Source: Chaetoderma sp. LZ-2023a (Eukaryota > Mollusca > Caudofoveata > Chaetodermatida > Chaetodermatidae). From it: DNA of 64,000 bases. Below are positions 1 through 11,500 of this stretch, in pieces; position 1 is the stretch's first letter, and each line of letters starts with the position of its first letter. Made by a program: the position numbers and the translations under genes. The notes below the pieces were generated by a model. It saw nothing but the letters and a program-made list of their open reading frames with translations, was not told the origin of the DNA and made no database searches. The DNA lies in the NCBI GenBank assembly GCA_034401795.1, contig CM067365.1:9271940-9335939 (forward strand), written 5' to 3'.

Positions 1-1355
1 CCGCACTGCAGTGCAAAACTGGGCAACTTGCATATAAACCTAATGACAGGTTAAACGATTAGTTCCATAGGACCGGTGATGGGCGAGATACGTACCCCCA
101 CCGAATTCCATAAGAATGTCTGGGCATGATATTTAGATCTGCCACACCCTTGCGGGAAGGACATTTACGGTGGGTATTCGTCTCTCTTACCCCCACCATA
201 ACGATAGAACAATGGTCTAATGATGGTTTTGAGAAAAGTAACCCATGTCTTGTAACGTTTTATGTGGGTATGGGGCGGGATGTCCGGATTCTTATCCAGT
301 TCGGAGATCTTGCTACGTAACATGTATGAGCGCTGTCTTCAGTATTGATGTCTTAGGGTATCTATTCTCAGTGACAGCCAGGTCTAATAGCTAGATAGAT
401 ACCCGCCAGTTGCGGCCAAAAACAGTTCTTGTTTTGAAAACAACTAACAGCTAATTCAGCATACCAAGAATCACATAAGATGGTGATAAGGGAATCCATT
501 GGGAATTGCCCATCCCGTCTTCACGTAAAACAGTATGCACCCCTATAGTCATAATCTCACTAGGTATGGTCTTTTCTTTCACAAGCATTTTTGGTTGAAC
601 TATTAGAGGAGGCCCATTTTTGCCTACTACTCTTCTCCCGCTTTAAGCAGTGGCGACACCTTCCTGAGATGGAGGCCTGCGAGAGGCACTTGCCTCTCGC
701 AAGGATTCAGCGACGACGGTCCATGCAAGGATAATACTCCTCACCCAAACTAGCACTAGGAGTAGTGCCCACATGAGGCACATAACTTTTCGTCCGATGT
801 AACCTTCTTCCTTTCAGCACAGAGGTATAATAACTTATATTAAGTTAATTAGTTAAGTCTCATGTATGGGAGCCTTCCTTGCAGGGATACCTCTGCAGAG
901 CTACGAGTCTGTGTGGTACCTCCGGGAGCCCATGTTTAAAGGTTCATCTACCTGTCTCTATGTCTCGTATTTTCGTATGCTCTTACTGTATTTTTATCTA
1001 GCATATCAATAATTGTTTAGGTAAACTCATTGTATAGACTTATATTTTTAGGTCACCAAATCAAATCTTGTAAGTCCATAGATCACGAAATTGCTATGGA
1101 CAGGCATACTGGTGAGACAAATTCTTGGGATGAAACCGTTGTGTTTAATGTTGGCGACGATGGTCGCACGGATCTACCTGAACGATTGACTTCCACCGGC
1201 ATTAGGAGCCGTTTTTTGTTTCCCGCAGGGCAGTCTCGTAAATGTCCGTCACCCCGAGACCGGATGCTAACCAGCATCATCACTCGTCATGCACTTGCGG
1301 CGCGGTGAGTCGACATGATACACTGGAACGGCCTGACACTACCCGGCGAGCTACA
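1..1355 (+). mobile_element. Element A, 3' portion of the 5' LTR
   Basis: Position 1 lines up with 10690 in the 3' LTR and the match runs to the shared terminus CTACA at 1351-1355. The copy is slightly longer than its partner because it keeps a CTCTCGCAAGG-containing stretch around 690-780 that also occurs in LTR B near 60010-60120. It contains the LTR-internal reading frame at 1096-1308. The LTR start and promoter lie left of the window. Confidence 0.88.
1096..1308 (+). other. LTR-internal reading frame, copy 1
   Basis: A short frame near the end of the LTR starting MDRHTGETNSWDETVVFN. Related frames occur at 11710, 60425 and 61440, each in an LTR copy. Among the four, differences in the first 25 codons are mostly synonymous (for example Ser as TCT, TCA or AGT; Asp as GAC or GAT; Thr as ACT or ACC), which suggests past selection on a protein. 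It resembles no domain I know. It could be the start of a gag-type product whose first codons lie in the LTR, or a separate small protein. Confidence 0.5.
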
Positions 1356-1357
1356 AG

Positions 1358-1374
1358 TGGCGCCGATGTGGGCC
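1358..1374 (+). other. Primer-binding site of element A
   Basis: Two bases after the LTR terminus the sequence reads TGGCGCCGATGTGGGCC. TGGCGCC followed by a GTGGG-type stretch is the usual start of a tRNA-primed minus-strand site in Ty3/Gypsy elements and retroviruses. Its place directly after the LTR end supports the boundary call. The tRNA species is not determined. Confidence 0.75.
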
Positions 1375-1375
1375 T

Positions 1376-2213
1376 CGAAGAACATCATTAACCACCCGCA
1401 GCGAACTCACACCGACACCATACAGTGAGCTTAGCTCAATACCTTCTCCATTCGGCGACGACTCCCTCGATCAAGAGGTAGCGTCATACTATGGATTTTC
1501 AGCTCACATGCTCACTGACTAAGCCAGAAATTCAGCGGAATCAACAACCCTGCACTATAACCTGTTTTCGCCTGTTAGCGATGACACCTGTCAAGATGCC
1601 TCACAGGCGGGAACAGAGTTCAGAACCATATCGGATGTCCGCGACAGGCCATCACCAACAGGGCCGAATCATGGACAACTCCGACAAAGACCCGATTACG
1701 GGCATATCAACAGCCCTTCAGACTACTATCATTCACCCGTGTCATCTACGGAAACTGTATGTCCAGGTGATAATCCATAATACAGACAACCTCCCACACC
1801 ACCCGCTTCTAGCGCAATGCTATACTCAAGGGGAATACCGCTGCTTTATCGGGAGGAATCGGCACCGTCATTTCGCCGGTATATCAGTCACGCAACACAT
1901 CACGACCATCAGACAACCGCACCACCGCCATATGAGGAACGTCAGTCCTCACCTGAGAAGGAACGACCGCGCAATCTTCACAACAATCCGCCTCCTGTCC
2001 ATAGACCCATGCTGGTCTATGGCTCTACAAACGGGGCGGACTCATTGAATTGGAGTACGCGTGTCCTGGCTCCTCGGCATCGGCATCGACGGGAAACACC
2101 AACACCACAGCCACCTGCACCACGACCAACCTCAGCATATTCATCAACTTCCCAGATCCCAGATACCTGCACCACCTGGATTTCAGCCACTGCATTCTTC
2201 CCGCGGTCTTGGC
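1376..2213 (+). mobile_element. Element A, 5' internal region
   Basis: The stretch between the primer-binding site and the capsid-like region. It is rich in Pro, His, Arg and Thr codons in several frames. The part around 1870-2213 matches element C at about 61520-61740, including a CATCGACGGGAAACACCA-type stretch, so it belongs to the element rather than to an insertion. No conserved domain is visible. Confidence 0.6.
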
Positions 2214-2790
2214 CGAGTCATCCTCCCTCCTGAATTTAGTGGGGAGAATGACTGGACCAATTATAAAATTCAGTTCGAAATCATAAGTCGGACTAACCGC
2301 TGGAACGATCAGCAAATTGGTGAATATCTCACCACAAAGCTTTCCGGAAAAGCCCTACAAGTTCTTGCGGATCTGGGAACTGATTACACACCCACCTACA
2401 CACAGTTGGAACGAGCACTGATGGAGAAATTTGGTGACACAGCCCTCGGAGAAACTAGTCGTCTTCAACTTAAAAATCTCCGACGACGCGCAGGAGAAAC
2501 TCTTCCCGAGTTAGCTAGCTAGATCAGGAGGCTAGTCACCCGCGCATATCCGAGCACCAATATGGAGGGCGTGATCCATTTGCATCTCGATACTTTCATC
2601 AATGCATTAAGTGGTGAACCCACCCTAAAAGAAAAACAGTTTCTCGGCGACCACGGGAGTTTGGCCCAATTAACGGCAACCGCGGTTCACGTTCGCATAG
2701 AGAACTTTCTTGAGCGGGAGAAGAGTAACCGATGCCAACTCCATCCTATCAACGAGATAGGGGGTGCAGCTATCGCCCCGCCCTGCTAGT
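2214..2790 (+). mobile_element. Element A, gag capsid-like region (fossil)
   Basis: Translated segments contain the features of a retrotransposon gag (capsid) domain: a PPEFSGENDWTNYKIQFE stretch, a TKLSGKALQVL segment, LERALMEKFGD and LRRRAGETLPELA, then HLHLDTFINALSGEP. Element C has the matching region at about 61830-62230. In the family this protein forms the particle shell. The region is broken and cannot make a full protein. Confidence 0.85.
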
Positions 2791-2989
2791 GCGCCCCCCA
2801 GTTCATCGACACCGGCCACACAAACATCACCATCACCAGATGTACAGAATTCCAGTCAAAATCAAGTGCCTGGAGGAAGGGGGCATGCCCGTAGAGGAAA
2901 TTACAATGGGGCCCCTGGGCGTGGGAACCGGTGAAACAACAACAACTATGGCAACATGAGAGAACGCATAGACGAGATTAACAAGCAAA

Positions 2990-3254
2990 ACTCTGTAAAT
3001 CTAAACCTGCTTAAAATTCCGAAAGTTAAATCAATAACCTATGGTCACAGAACATTTGCTTTTGTTGCTTCTACAGAATGGAATGATCTTCCAGCTAGTC
3101 TTAAATCTTCATCCACTCTAGCTATATTTAAATCAAATCTTAAAACGTTTTTGTTCCGTCAGGCATATCCAACTGTATGATCATTTTATTTTATTATTGT
3201 AAGCGCTTAGAGCACGCAATATTTGCGTGGAATTATAGCGCACTATAAATATCC

Positions 3255-3293
<39 letters not shown>

Positions 3294-3294
3294 G
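2990..3294 (+). mobile_element. LINE 3' end inserted in element A (CR1/L2-like)
   Basis: A 5'-truncated non-LTR element. It carries the C-terminal end of an ORF2-type protein: YGHRTFAFVASTEWNDLP followed by SSTLAIFKSNLKTFLF and a stop at 3178-3180. A short 3'UTR with AGCGCTTAGAGCACG and GCGCACTATAAATAT follows, ending in an (ATT)n tail at 3255-3293. This W-N-x-L-P plus F-K-x-x-L-K-T pattern and a microsatellite tail are typical of CR1/L2-type LINEs. Element A sequence, matched by element C, resumes at 3295. Only the last ~75 codons remain. Confidence 0.8.
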
Positions 3295-3869
3295 TAAAAC
3301 GGCAGTAGTAGGTTGTAGCACCTCCACTGAAACAACGTTTTTGCAAGCACTACGTCCTGCCACCAAGACACTAGATTCTAGGTGTCCTCTGGTGATATGC
3401 AGAAAACCACCCCATCCAGCAGCATCTCCCGCATCCACAGACAGTAGCAACTCAGGAGAGACAATTCACTCCGCCTCATGGATTCGCAAGTGCCGACATA
3501 GACGGAGAAACACACATCTGTGGCGACATCACTGTTTCTTCTGTGCTTCACCAAAACATCCTACGAAGCATTGCATGAAATGGCTTGTGCAGGTGGAGCT
3601 CATCCGTCATCCCGTATGTGCCGCCATCTACACCAATACAGCCTACACAGAGACAGCAACAACACCACCACCATTGCTACCCCCAGCTCCGCCTTCACCA
3701 CAGCCTTCACACCAGCGGTGATGACGAACTGGCCCTTTCCTCACTCAGCCATCTACAACATTACAAGAAGCAATATGGAAACAGTCAGAATACATACAGA
3801 GTGATGCTGCTCCAACGCCATTATCCCAGACAGCATCATTGGAAACTCTTCCGCAAAGTAATATACAAA
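3295..3869 (+). mobile_element. Element A, gag-protease linker with second C/H knuckle
   Basis: This matches element C from 62957 onward. A cysteine-rich CFFCASPKHPTKHC motif near 3534-3578 has C-x2-C-x4-H-x4-C spacing, as in nucleocapsid zinc knuckles. A Thr/Pro-rich stretch follows (TTPPPLLPPAPPSPQP), also present in C at 63320-63370. In this family such regions bind the element's RNA. The region is fossil and broken. Confidence 0.7.
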
Positions 3870-5715
3870 TTGTAAATATGGGAGTGTCTTTGTGGGAAGT
3901 CATGACCACACTGTACGGACATCTTGTATGTACGAGTAAGTCCCGAGTGAAATTCATGTGTGAATACCAGGTGAGCTAATAGACTATGTCACCATGTATA
4001 TTAAGATGCACCGATCAGCGGCTATGTTTAGATACGTTACTAGCACTGATCATCATCTATATATCTTCCCTTCTCCTTGCTGGATGCTATTACCATTCAC
4101 AGCGGTAAAAGCAACGCGCAACAAGTTACGCCATCGAGGGTTAACTTAGGGTTAACATTCTCTTCCCGTCTACAACGATTCAATATTCGTACAACTTGCA
4201 TACTGCCATGGTCAAACTCATTGATGTTTGTTGCTACAGTCATTTATGTTACTGCAAAGAGATTATTGCTCATAAACGACTTAGCACCAAGACAGCAACA
4301 ACTTTCACTCATATCATTATCAAGCCTTTACTACCACAACTAATTATTGAGGGTTAATCGATTCACTGGTTTCGTCCTTCAATTTGAATGGGTTACTCTC
4401 GCTAGTGCATTTCATCTGGCTGTTTAAGTATTGAGATAAACGTTGCTGTGTACGATTATTATCGTTCCACATACAAACATCAGTTCTCTTTAATAAATAG
4501 GGTCTATGTAATATTAGGAAATTATATATTATCAGCACTGGATGACTGGCAGTAGGTACGTCAGCTAGTGCACGGTACAGCTTCGAAACTGAATCGAATA
4601 TGACTCATGATGGTTAGCACCAGGTTGGAATGAATCAAGGGATTAGATATGACAAACGGACTTAGTTAGTTACATAGCGGGCTGTGTTCTCACGGAAGCA
4701 TGGGACGAGATAAGCCGAAAATAATCTGGCTATGAGGAATGGTAACTCGTGTGCCAATTAACTCTAGCATTCCACAGGTTGTCGGCTAATAGGTAATGAA
4801 CATGACATGGACATTGTAGCGTCCTGTAGGCATTAGGTACGCAATCGAAAGATATTATCAAAAACATATTAATTGTAGAGGCGTGCTAATCCACCAGTAA
4901 GCCTTGCTTTCAAACAAGCATTCGTCATTCTTGGCAGGGCATCCGTCAGAAGAGGCATGGTAATCCAGCCCAAACCCTTGTTATCAAACAAGCATTCGTC
5001 ATTCTTGGCAGGGCATCCATCAGATAATCCAGCCCAAACCGCAGGTGCTAGGTAAAAGGGCACCCTCCCCAGGAGGGATGGTCGGAGTTTTGATTAGTCA
5101 AAGTGATGTCATAATCCAATGAGAATCAGAGCAACCTCCGGCGGTGTGAAACCAAGATGGAGGGAGAATAGAAACTGAGATAGTATATAAGGGGGACTTT
5201 AACTTTTAATCGGGAGTTCGGTCCGTCTCGCACCTTGTGAAATGCTCTTGCTGAATGGTTTTAAGTAGGCAAGAGTTGCTTGAAGTTTAGGGAAACTTAG
5301 GAAACATTAATTAAATAGTCATTGCTGTAAATACGAAATCTGGTAATGGTATAAGTTGCCAAACTTTGTAGGCTTTATTGTACAGTTAAGTTAGCGAAAT
5401 AAAACGATCACCTTGTGGTATATAACAAGGCAAAAGTTTGACATATAATTGTTGTTACTCTGGAGAACACGGAAGACCACCGTGTCGAACCAATCATTCT
5501 GAAGAGCGCAGTTAGATCAGGCCCAGGCACTTCTATAAATATCGTCAGGTCCCTGCACCTACGAGGCGAGCTAGTGTCACGCTCTACCTTCATCGGTATG
5601 ACCGGCTGTCGCAGCAGCCATCCACACAAGGTTGTATCGAAGAAGGGAGAGCCTCCATCAGCATCAACAAGGGTAGATAACCCGAAATCTTCAGGAGACG
5701 ATCCGAAATCTTCAA
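3870..5715 (+). mobile_element. Foreign segment in element A with an LTR-like promoter
   Basis: Element C runs straight from the Thr/Pro linker into the protease, whereas A has about 1.85 kb between these parts, so this segment is probably an insertion. Within it, 5100-5450 looks like a promoter and polyadenylation unit: TATATAAGGGGG at 5183-5194, a CAAT-type context near 5120, and AATAAA near 5398. This would suit an LTR of another family. I see no coding domain. A 74-bp tandem duplication lies at 4911-5045. The exact ends and family are not determined. Confidence 0.45.
4911..5045 (+). repeat. 74-bp tandem duplication, two units
   Basis: Both units begin CAAACAAGCATTCGTCATTC and continue TTGGCAGGGCATCC, at 4911 and 4985. 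The second unit is slightly shorter. They are nearly identical, so the duplication is young relative to the host element. Confidence 0.85.
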
Positions 5716-5717
5716 AA

Positions 5718-6035
5718 TGTGCCTGTATGTTTAGTGGCGTTTCCACCAGTGCCACCGTCGACACCGTTGCTTCTATCACAGTATTTAACCAGCGCTTATA
5801 TGAAAACAGATAGCTATGGGAGCGGATGTGCGGTGTAGTCAATTTAGTTATCCAAATAGAGGAGATGCAATTCATTCAGCGAGTTGTCATCGCCTCTATT
5901 CATAATGATGCCCTACTTGGCTCTGAGTTCCTCAGTGCCAGCGAAGCCATCATACACTGCAGACAACAGGAACTCACATACACGGCCGACGGATACCTCT
6001 CGGACCAGCATCGTCATTGTACGATACATGTGCGG
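5718..6035 (+). mobile_element. Element A, retropepsin-like region (fossil)
   Basis: Reading segments CMFSGVSTSATVDT and ASITVF, and later NDALLGSEFLSASEAIIHC, fit a Ty3/Gypsy aspartic protease: the flap-preceding active-site strand followed by an I-L-G-x-x-F-L type segment. Element C has the same region at 63555-63890. In the family this enzyme cleaves the polyprotein. Fossil, broken. Confidence 0.7.
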
Positions 6036-6479
6036 TAATATTATCAAGTACCGCCACAGTTGAACCGGGACAGGAATAGATCTTATGGGCCACCACACCA
6101 CAGTTAGGAAGCAACACACACATCGCCATGCTGGAACCGATCCTGATTGTATGATCGCCTCACAATGCGTAAGTAGACACTACTAAGAAGGGAAAAAACC
6201 CCTTTTAGAGTGTTCAATGGTACTTCAGAACCCATCACTCTGGAACCTGGCGTACGCTGTGGCCATTTAGTGGGTGTAATCTCATTGGAATCACCTGCAC
6301 TTGCTGACACACCACTGCGAATGACGGATGATTTACCCGAACATTTACATGATTTGTACCTACGTGCCACGTTGGATTACTGCAATCACAGAAACGAGAA
6401 ATTCGGAAACTACTACATAAATATCTCAGAGAGACCCATCTCGTAAGACACTCCATCGATACAGGCAATAATCGCCCCA

Positions 6480-7079
6480 TGTGATAACCGGTACGACGTA
6501 TTCCCGTTCATAAGGAAGCAGAAGCACACGAACAAGTGAACGACATGTTGCGGACGGGTATTATTGAACCCTCAGCATCTCCATGGGCTAGCCCTATAGT
6601 GCTAGCAGGCAAAAAGGACGGAACCTTGCGGTTTTGCATCGACTACCGCCGCTTTAATGATGTTAGTGTTAAGGGCGCTTATCCGTTACCACGGATAGAT
6701 CAGACCTTGGATTCCTTGTCCGGAGCCAAGTGGTTTTGTACCCTTGACTTAGCTAGCGGTTACTGGCAAGTAGCCATGGACAAGGCTGACATGGAAAAGA
6801 CTGCATTCATTTGTAGGGATGGGCTTTTCCAATTCCGCAAGATGCCCTATGGTTTGTGCAATGCTCCCGGAACTTTTGAATAACTCATTGAGCAGGTATT
6901 AACCACCCTGCAATGGGAAATCTGTCTCTGTTACATCGATGACATAATAGTCTTTGGACCCACGTTTGAGCACACTTTGATAAATTTGGACGCCACACTT
7001 TCCCGCTACCAGAGAGGGTTAGGCTCCTCGAAGGGTGGCGGGAACAGGTGGCAGTGGGCTCGCACGACTCCAGAGGCAC
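6480..7079 (+). mobile_element. Element A, reverse transcriptase region (fossil)
   Basis: A clear Ty3/Gypsy RT. Visible blocks are GIIEPSASPWASPIVL, KDGTLRFCIDYRRFND, AYPLPRIDQTLDSLSGAKWF, the first catalytic block LDLASGYWQV, MPYGLCNAPGTFE, and the catalytic YIDD box at 6932-6943. Order and spacing are those of the fingers and palm of Gypsy RTs. No thumb, RNase H or integrase was recognised downstream. The region is broken. Confidence 0.9.
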
Positions 7080-7194
7080 GTAAAATCAAAGCTATAGGGC
7101 TGAGTAGATACTGAAGGCCTCCATGTCTAACGAAGGATGAATTAACATCCTACTGTCAGCGTATTGTCTATTAAAATATGCTAAGTTTCGGAAG

Positions 7195-7545
7195 ATGTCG
7201 TCTCCTGCCGTATCCGTTCCCGCACCACGGCTTCAGCCTACGGTACAGCTCACCGCCATCACCACAACAGCTACAGCCGCCACCATGATGACTACCATCA
7301 CTACGGCATCAGCGACATTAGCAACCACTAGTACCGCCGCTGCCTTATGGACGGATATATTAGAACCAGTAGTAACTGTGAGGGACATTATGGATGCGCA
7401 TATTTCCACCACCATCACTTCAGATGTTTCTGACGGTGCCAGTAATAGTGAAAGCATCTCAGCAATGACAGTGCATCCACCGCAACCCACCACCGTCAGT
7501 TGTGGGACCCAGACTCAATGGGGAAATTTCGCTGCAGAGGTGTGA
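7195..7545 (+). mobile_element. Element A, Thr/Ala/Ser-rich terminal reading frame
   Basis: A 116-codon open frame, very rich in Thr, Ala and Ser (TTTATAATMMTTITTASAT), with a C-terminal half containing LEPVVTVRDIMDAHIS and CGTQTQWGNF. It sits downstream of RT inside element A and upstream of the polypurine tract. It may be the tail of the pol product or a chance frame in a repetitive stretch. No domain is recognised. Confidence 0.35.
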
Positions 7546-8497
7546 TCATTTGTGATATAGCAGAAATATCAATAGGCGATTCATGGAAATGTATTTTTGG
7601 AAATACTTTTCTTCTTATTATATATGTTAGATCAATTGAATCCTGTCCCTAGGATGACTACGGTTATCACTTTAGTGCCCAGCTGTGTCCCACACGAAAT
7701 GAGCACTGCGGACTCCGATGTTGTAAGAACGTTGTGTGCGACGTAAAGAATACAACATCCCACAGTGCAATAATGTCACAATCCCGCCATGCAGTCTCAG
7801 CTATGCTGAGGCTGCCTGATAAACCAACTTTTAAGTTATTATTATTATATATCTTATTTTTCTTATTATTTTTCTTCCTGTCTTAGACATCAGGACGGAT
7901 ATGGGGCCAATGAGAGCTGCCTGTTGCGGACCCGCAATAACGGGCCGCAAATATATATTTTTATAAATAATAAGAGATACGTGTTGCATACCCCTTTATT
8001 TACCAGGGGTGCACAAGTAATTCGGTGTGATTTAATTAATACCTCGTGAGGGTATGTTACATGGTTTGTATATACGTCTTTCTTGTTGTCTTTTTCTTCT
8101 TATTATATTCCTATATATTTAAAACTTAAATTATGGTATGTTGGAGCTTGGGTGTTCTCTGCAGAGATAATGATTATCCACACTCAGAGAGAACACCCAT
8201 GTGAGCTATTCTTTAGAATCATCTACTAAATAAAGTTACAGCATGCACCCTAATATTAATAAAACAAAACAAAAGAAGAAATGGACTGGAAAAATAATTG
8301 CAGGTTAAAATTGAAAACTAAAGGTATGCCTCCCTCCTCCTTTCGGCACCTCCATGTGCTCTGTCTCTTGAATATGCGTCTATTGCATCACTACTCCTCT
8401 CCGGCCACGTGCCTACCCGGGAAGTCTATAATTCCTGCCTAGCGTATGTCTGTGCGTCAATCCACCATGCATGATCGTTTGCCACGGATGTCAAACT
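7546..8497 (+). mobile_element. Element A, 3' untranslated internal region
   Basis: AT-rich noncoding DNA before the 3' LTR. It contains short TTATTA runs (7829-7872) and a hairpin at about 8150-8201 whose arms read GGGTGTTCTCT and AGAGAACACCC. No protein signature seen. Confidence 0.6.
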
Positions 8498-8509
8498 AAG
8501 AGGGGGTGG
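8498..8509 (+). other. Polypurine tract of element A
   Basis: AAGAGGGGGTGG abuts the 3' LTR start TGTAGTTCGG. In LTR elements this tract primes plus-strand synthesis and always touches the 3' LTR, so it fixes the LTR start at 8510. Confidence 0.8.
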
Positions 8510-11500
8510 TGTAGTTCGGATCGACTGGTCGGATACCTGCCATACCAGCTAAGCTGGGTACATGCCGCCCGTCCTGGATTCGTTTCCTGAACACGCCCCC
8601 CCACCCCTGGGTAGAGCCATAAGCGTATTTAGGCCTATGCGAGAGATAGTGTCACGAAAACGACTAAGTTCGTTAAAACGCATGATGCGCATGTGCACAC
8701 CAGGATGCTGTTTTTGATATAGCGCGTAGCTACGACCAAGATAGGATGGTATGTGCCGAGATGGTACCCTGTAATCCTTATTGATTGCATGTTCCCATTA
8801 AATCTGGCATTGATCAAGACCAGAATTTAACGGGCTTTTTAAATCTGTAAACCATTTCAAAATCGGAGTTATCCACGGAAAACCATCCTTGATTATCTTC
8901 AAAATATTGCGTGACGTCATAACCACGTGGATGCAAAACTTCTAGAATGTTCTAGAACATTCGGCTGTGCTATTATTAGCTACGTGCTGATTGGCTGTTG
9001 CTCGAACAATGATTGGTTGGAGCCTGCGCCTGTGACATCATGAGGAGTATACAAGAAGCCACGATCCAGTGATCGAGAGCATCCTCGGCCAGGGGCCAAA
9101 CAGGTTGGATCTGTACCAGCTACTATTAGCGCGACAGAATTCGCGTTTTACTTCGCTATGTGTTGGGTTTTTATCCCGTACCTGGCAGTTGTCCAACCCA
9201 CCGCACTGAAACAATTTTGTAACTCCCTACCTACGGGAGTAATTTGGAACTTCTGATAATTGTTCACGAATATCAATATCTACTTCGGAACACAAATTTG
9301 CGGTGAGGCCTTTACGGCCTGAATATGTGAGTCTACAGATGTAGAGGAAGGATGTTCTTTGATGGATGACTTGCCGGATCTGCCGACCACACCAAAAGGT
9401 GGTATTTCAACTATCACCGCACTGATATCATGTAGGTTCTTCTGACTTTTGACTGCAGCAAGTGAACTCTGCCCGGTGCATCTTCAGAGCTGGCTGGCGT
9501 ACCCAGCACCGTGAAGCTTTGTTTTGTACCTTCGTTTGCCTCTGACAACCCCCGCTTATGATCGGGTTGTTTACACCTTCCATCTGTGCCATCGGTGTAC
9601 GGGAACTTTCTTCACCACGGTAATACTATCGTATCTTTTACTGACTGCTCGTTAGACATCCTATTAGGCTTGCAGTGCTGAGCGATGTATTCCCGCCATG
9701 AGTATTCTTGCGAGAATCTTGTTTGCGGAAAACAGCTTGCGGGAACCAACCTGCGGGAACTTTTCAGCTTCCGGAGAACGCATCATCTCACGTCGACGAT
9801 GGAATGACGTATCAATTTCAGTAACACGGTAGCCTACCTTAAGAATGACTACCGAGTATTCAAGTAACTATACTTCGCAGTTTAATTACTTCTCTATATG
9901 TATTTCGTTAAGTATATTGTATCTGTAAGAATGGTCCCGATGACTAAAAGGAACCGGAGCGGTCTTAGGAGTGCTAGTTATGATTTCTGTATCTGTTTAT
10001 AGTTATTCTCATTTTCCTCCATGTGTGGCTAACCGCACTATAGTAGGTTCATTAACCTGGACTGATATGTATACCAAGATCATTTGATACCATATTGATT
10101 GTTCTGGTTAGATTATGTATGTATATGGCCAGTGGCCATCCGTTCATATGTTTTGCTTATTCATAGAAAATATAGGACTGCAGTGCATGTAGGAAACACT
10201 ATACAGCAACACCTATATATGCAGCAATTTCTCCCGCCACCATCAATTTTCACTGAGCTCACTGTCCGTGCTATAACACTGTTTAGCCTGGCATGCTACC
10301 GCCTAAATCTTTTCTATTCAGCTCAATAGGATAGGTTCAAAATGATTAGAGACACTTTCTTCATTACGTACTCTGTAATATACTCTTCTCTTCCGGTAGT
10401 GCGATAATCTAGCCTCACACTCCGGTAAGACTCATAACTCCAAGATTTTGTCTCTCTTCATGTTCCACTCAGCCATGTGGCTTCTTAATTGTTTGGATGT
10501 CCCTATCCATACTGTTGGCTGATCCGACTCTGGGAAACTATTGTGGTTTCTGAGCGGTGAGGGCCAGGGTGTGGTGTCACATACATTTCCCTTGTATCTT
10601 TGGATACTTAGTAGTTAGCACTTTAGCCAATGTAGGAAAGCACTGCGAAAACATATATTAATTATTATTTTTATTACTGAACAAACCTCCCGCACCGCAG
10701 TGCAAAACTGGGCAACTTGCATATAAACCTAATGACAGGTTAAACGATTAGTTCCATAGGACCGGTGACGGCCGAGATACGTACCCCCACCGAATTCCAT
10801 AAGAATCTCTGGGCATGATATTTAGCTCTGCCATGCCCTTGCGGGAAGGACATTTACACTGGTATGCCTCTCTGTTACCCCACCATAACTATAGAACAAT
10901 GGTCTAATAATGCTTTCGTGAAAAGTAACGTTTTATGTGGGTACGGGGCGGGATGTCCAGATACTTATCCAGTTCGGAGATCTTGCTACATAACATGTAT
11001 GAGTGCTGTCTTCAGTATTGATGTCTTAGGGTATCTATTCTCAGTGACAGCCGTGTCTAATAGCTAGGTAGATACCCGCCATTTGCAGCCAAAAATAGTT
11101 CTTGTTTTGAAAACAAGTAACAGCTAATTAAGCAAAGCAGAAGGCTCGCATAAATAAAGCGGCAACTACTAATTCAGCATACCAAGAATCACATAAGACG
11201 GTGACAAGGGAATCCATCGGGAATCGCCCGTCCCATCTTCACGTGAAACAGTCCGCACCCCTATAGTCATAATCTCACTAGGTATGGTCTTTTCTTTCTC
11301 CAGATTTTTTGGTTGAAATATTAGAGTGGGCCCATTTTTGCCTACTACTCTTCTCCCGCTTTAAGCAGTGGCGACACCTTCCCGAGATGGAGGCCCACGC
11401 GAGGCACTTGCATAACTTTTAGTCCTTTCAGCATAGAGGTATAATAACTTATATTAAGTTAATTAGTTAAGTCTCGTGTATGGGAGCCTCCCTTGCAGGG

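Noticed and set aside
1491-2048. A 185-codon frame at the start of the element A interior
   Set aside because: It overlaps other frames with similar bias and is not matched in element C in that frame, so it is not called as a protein.
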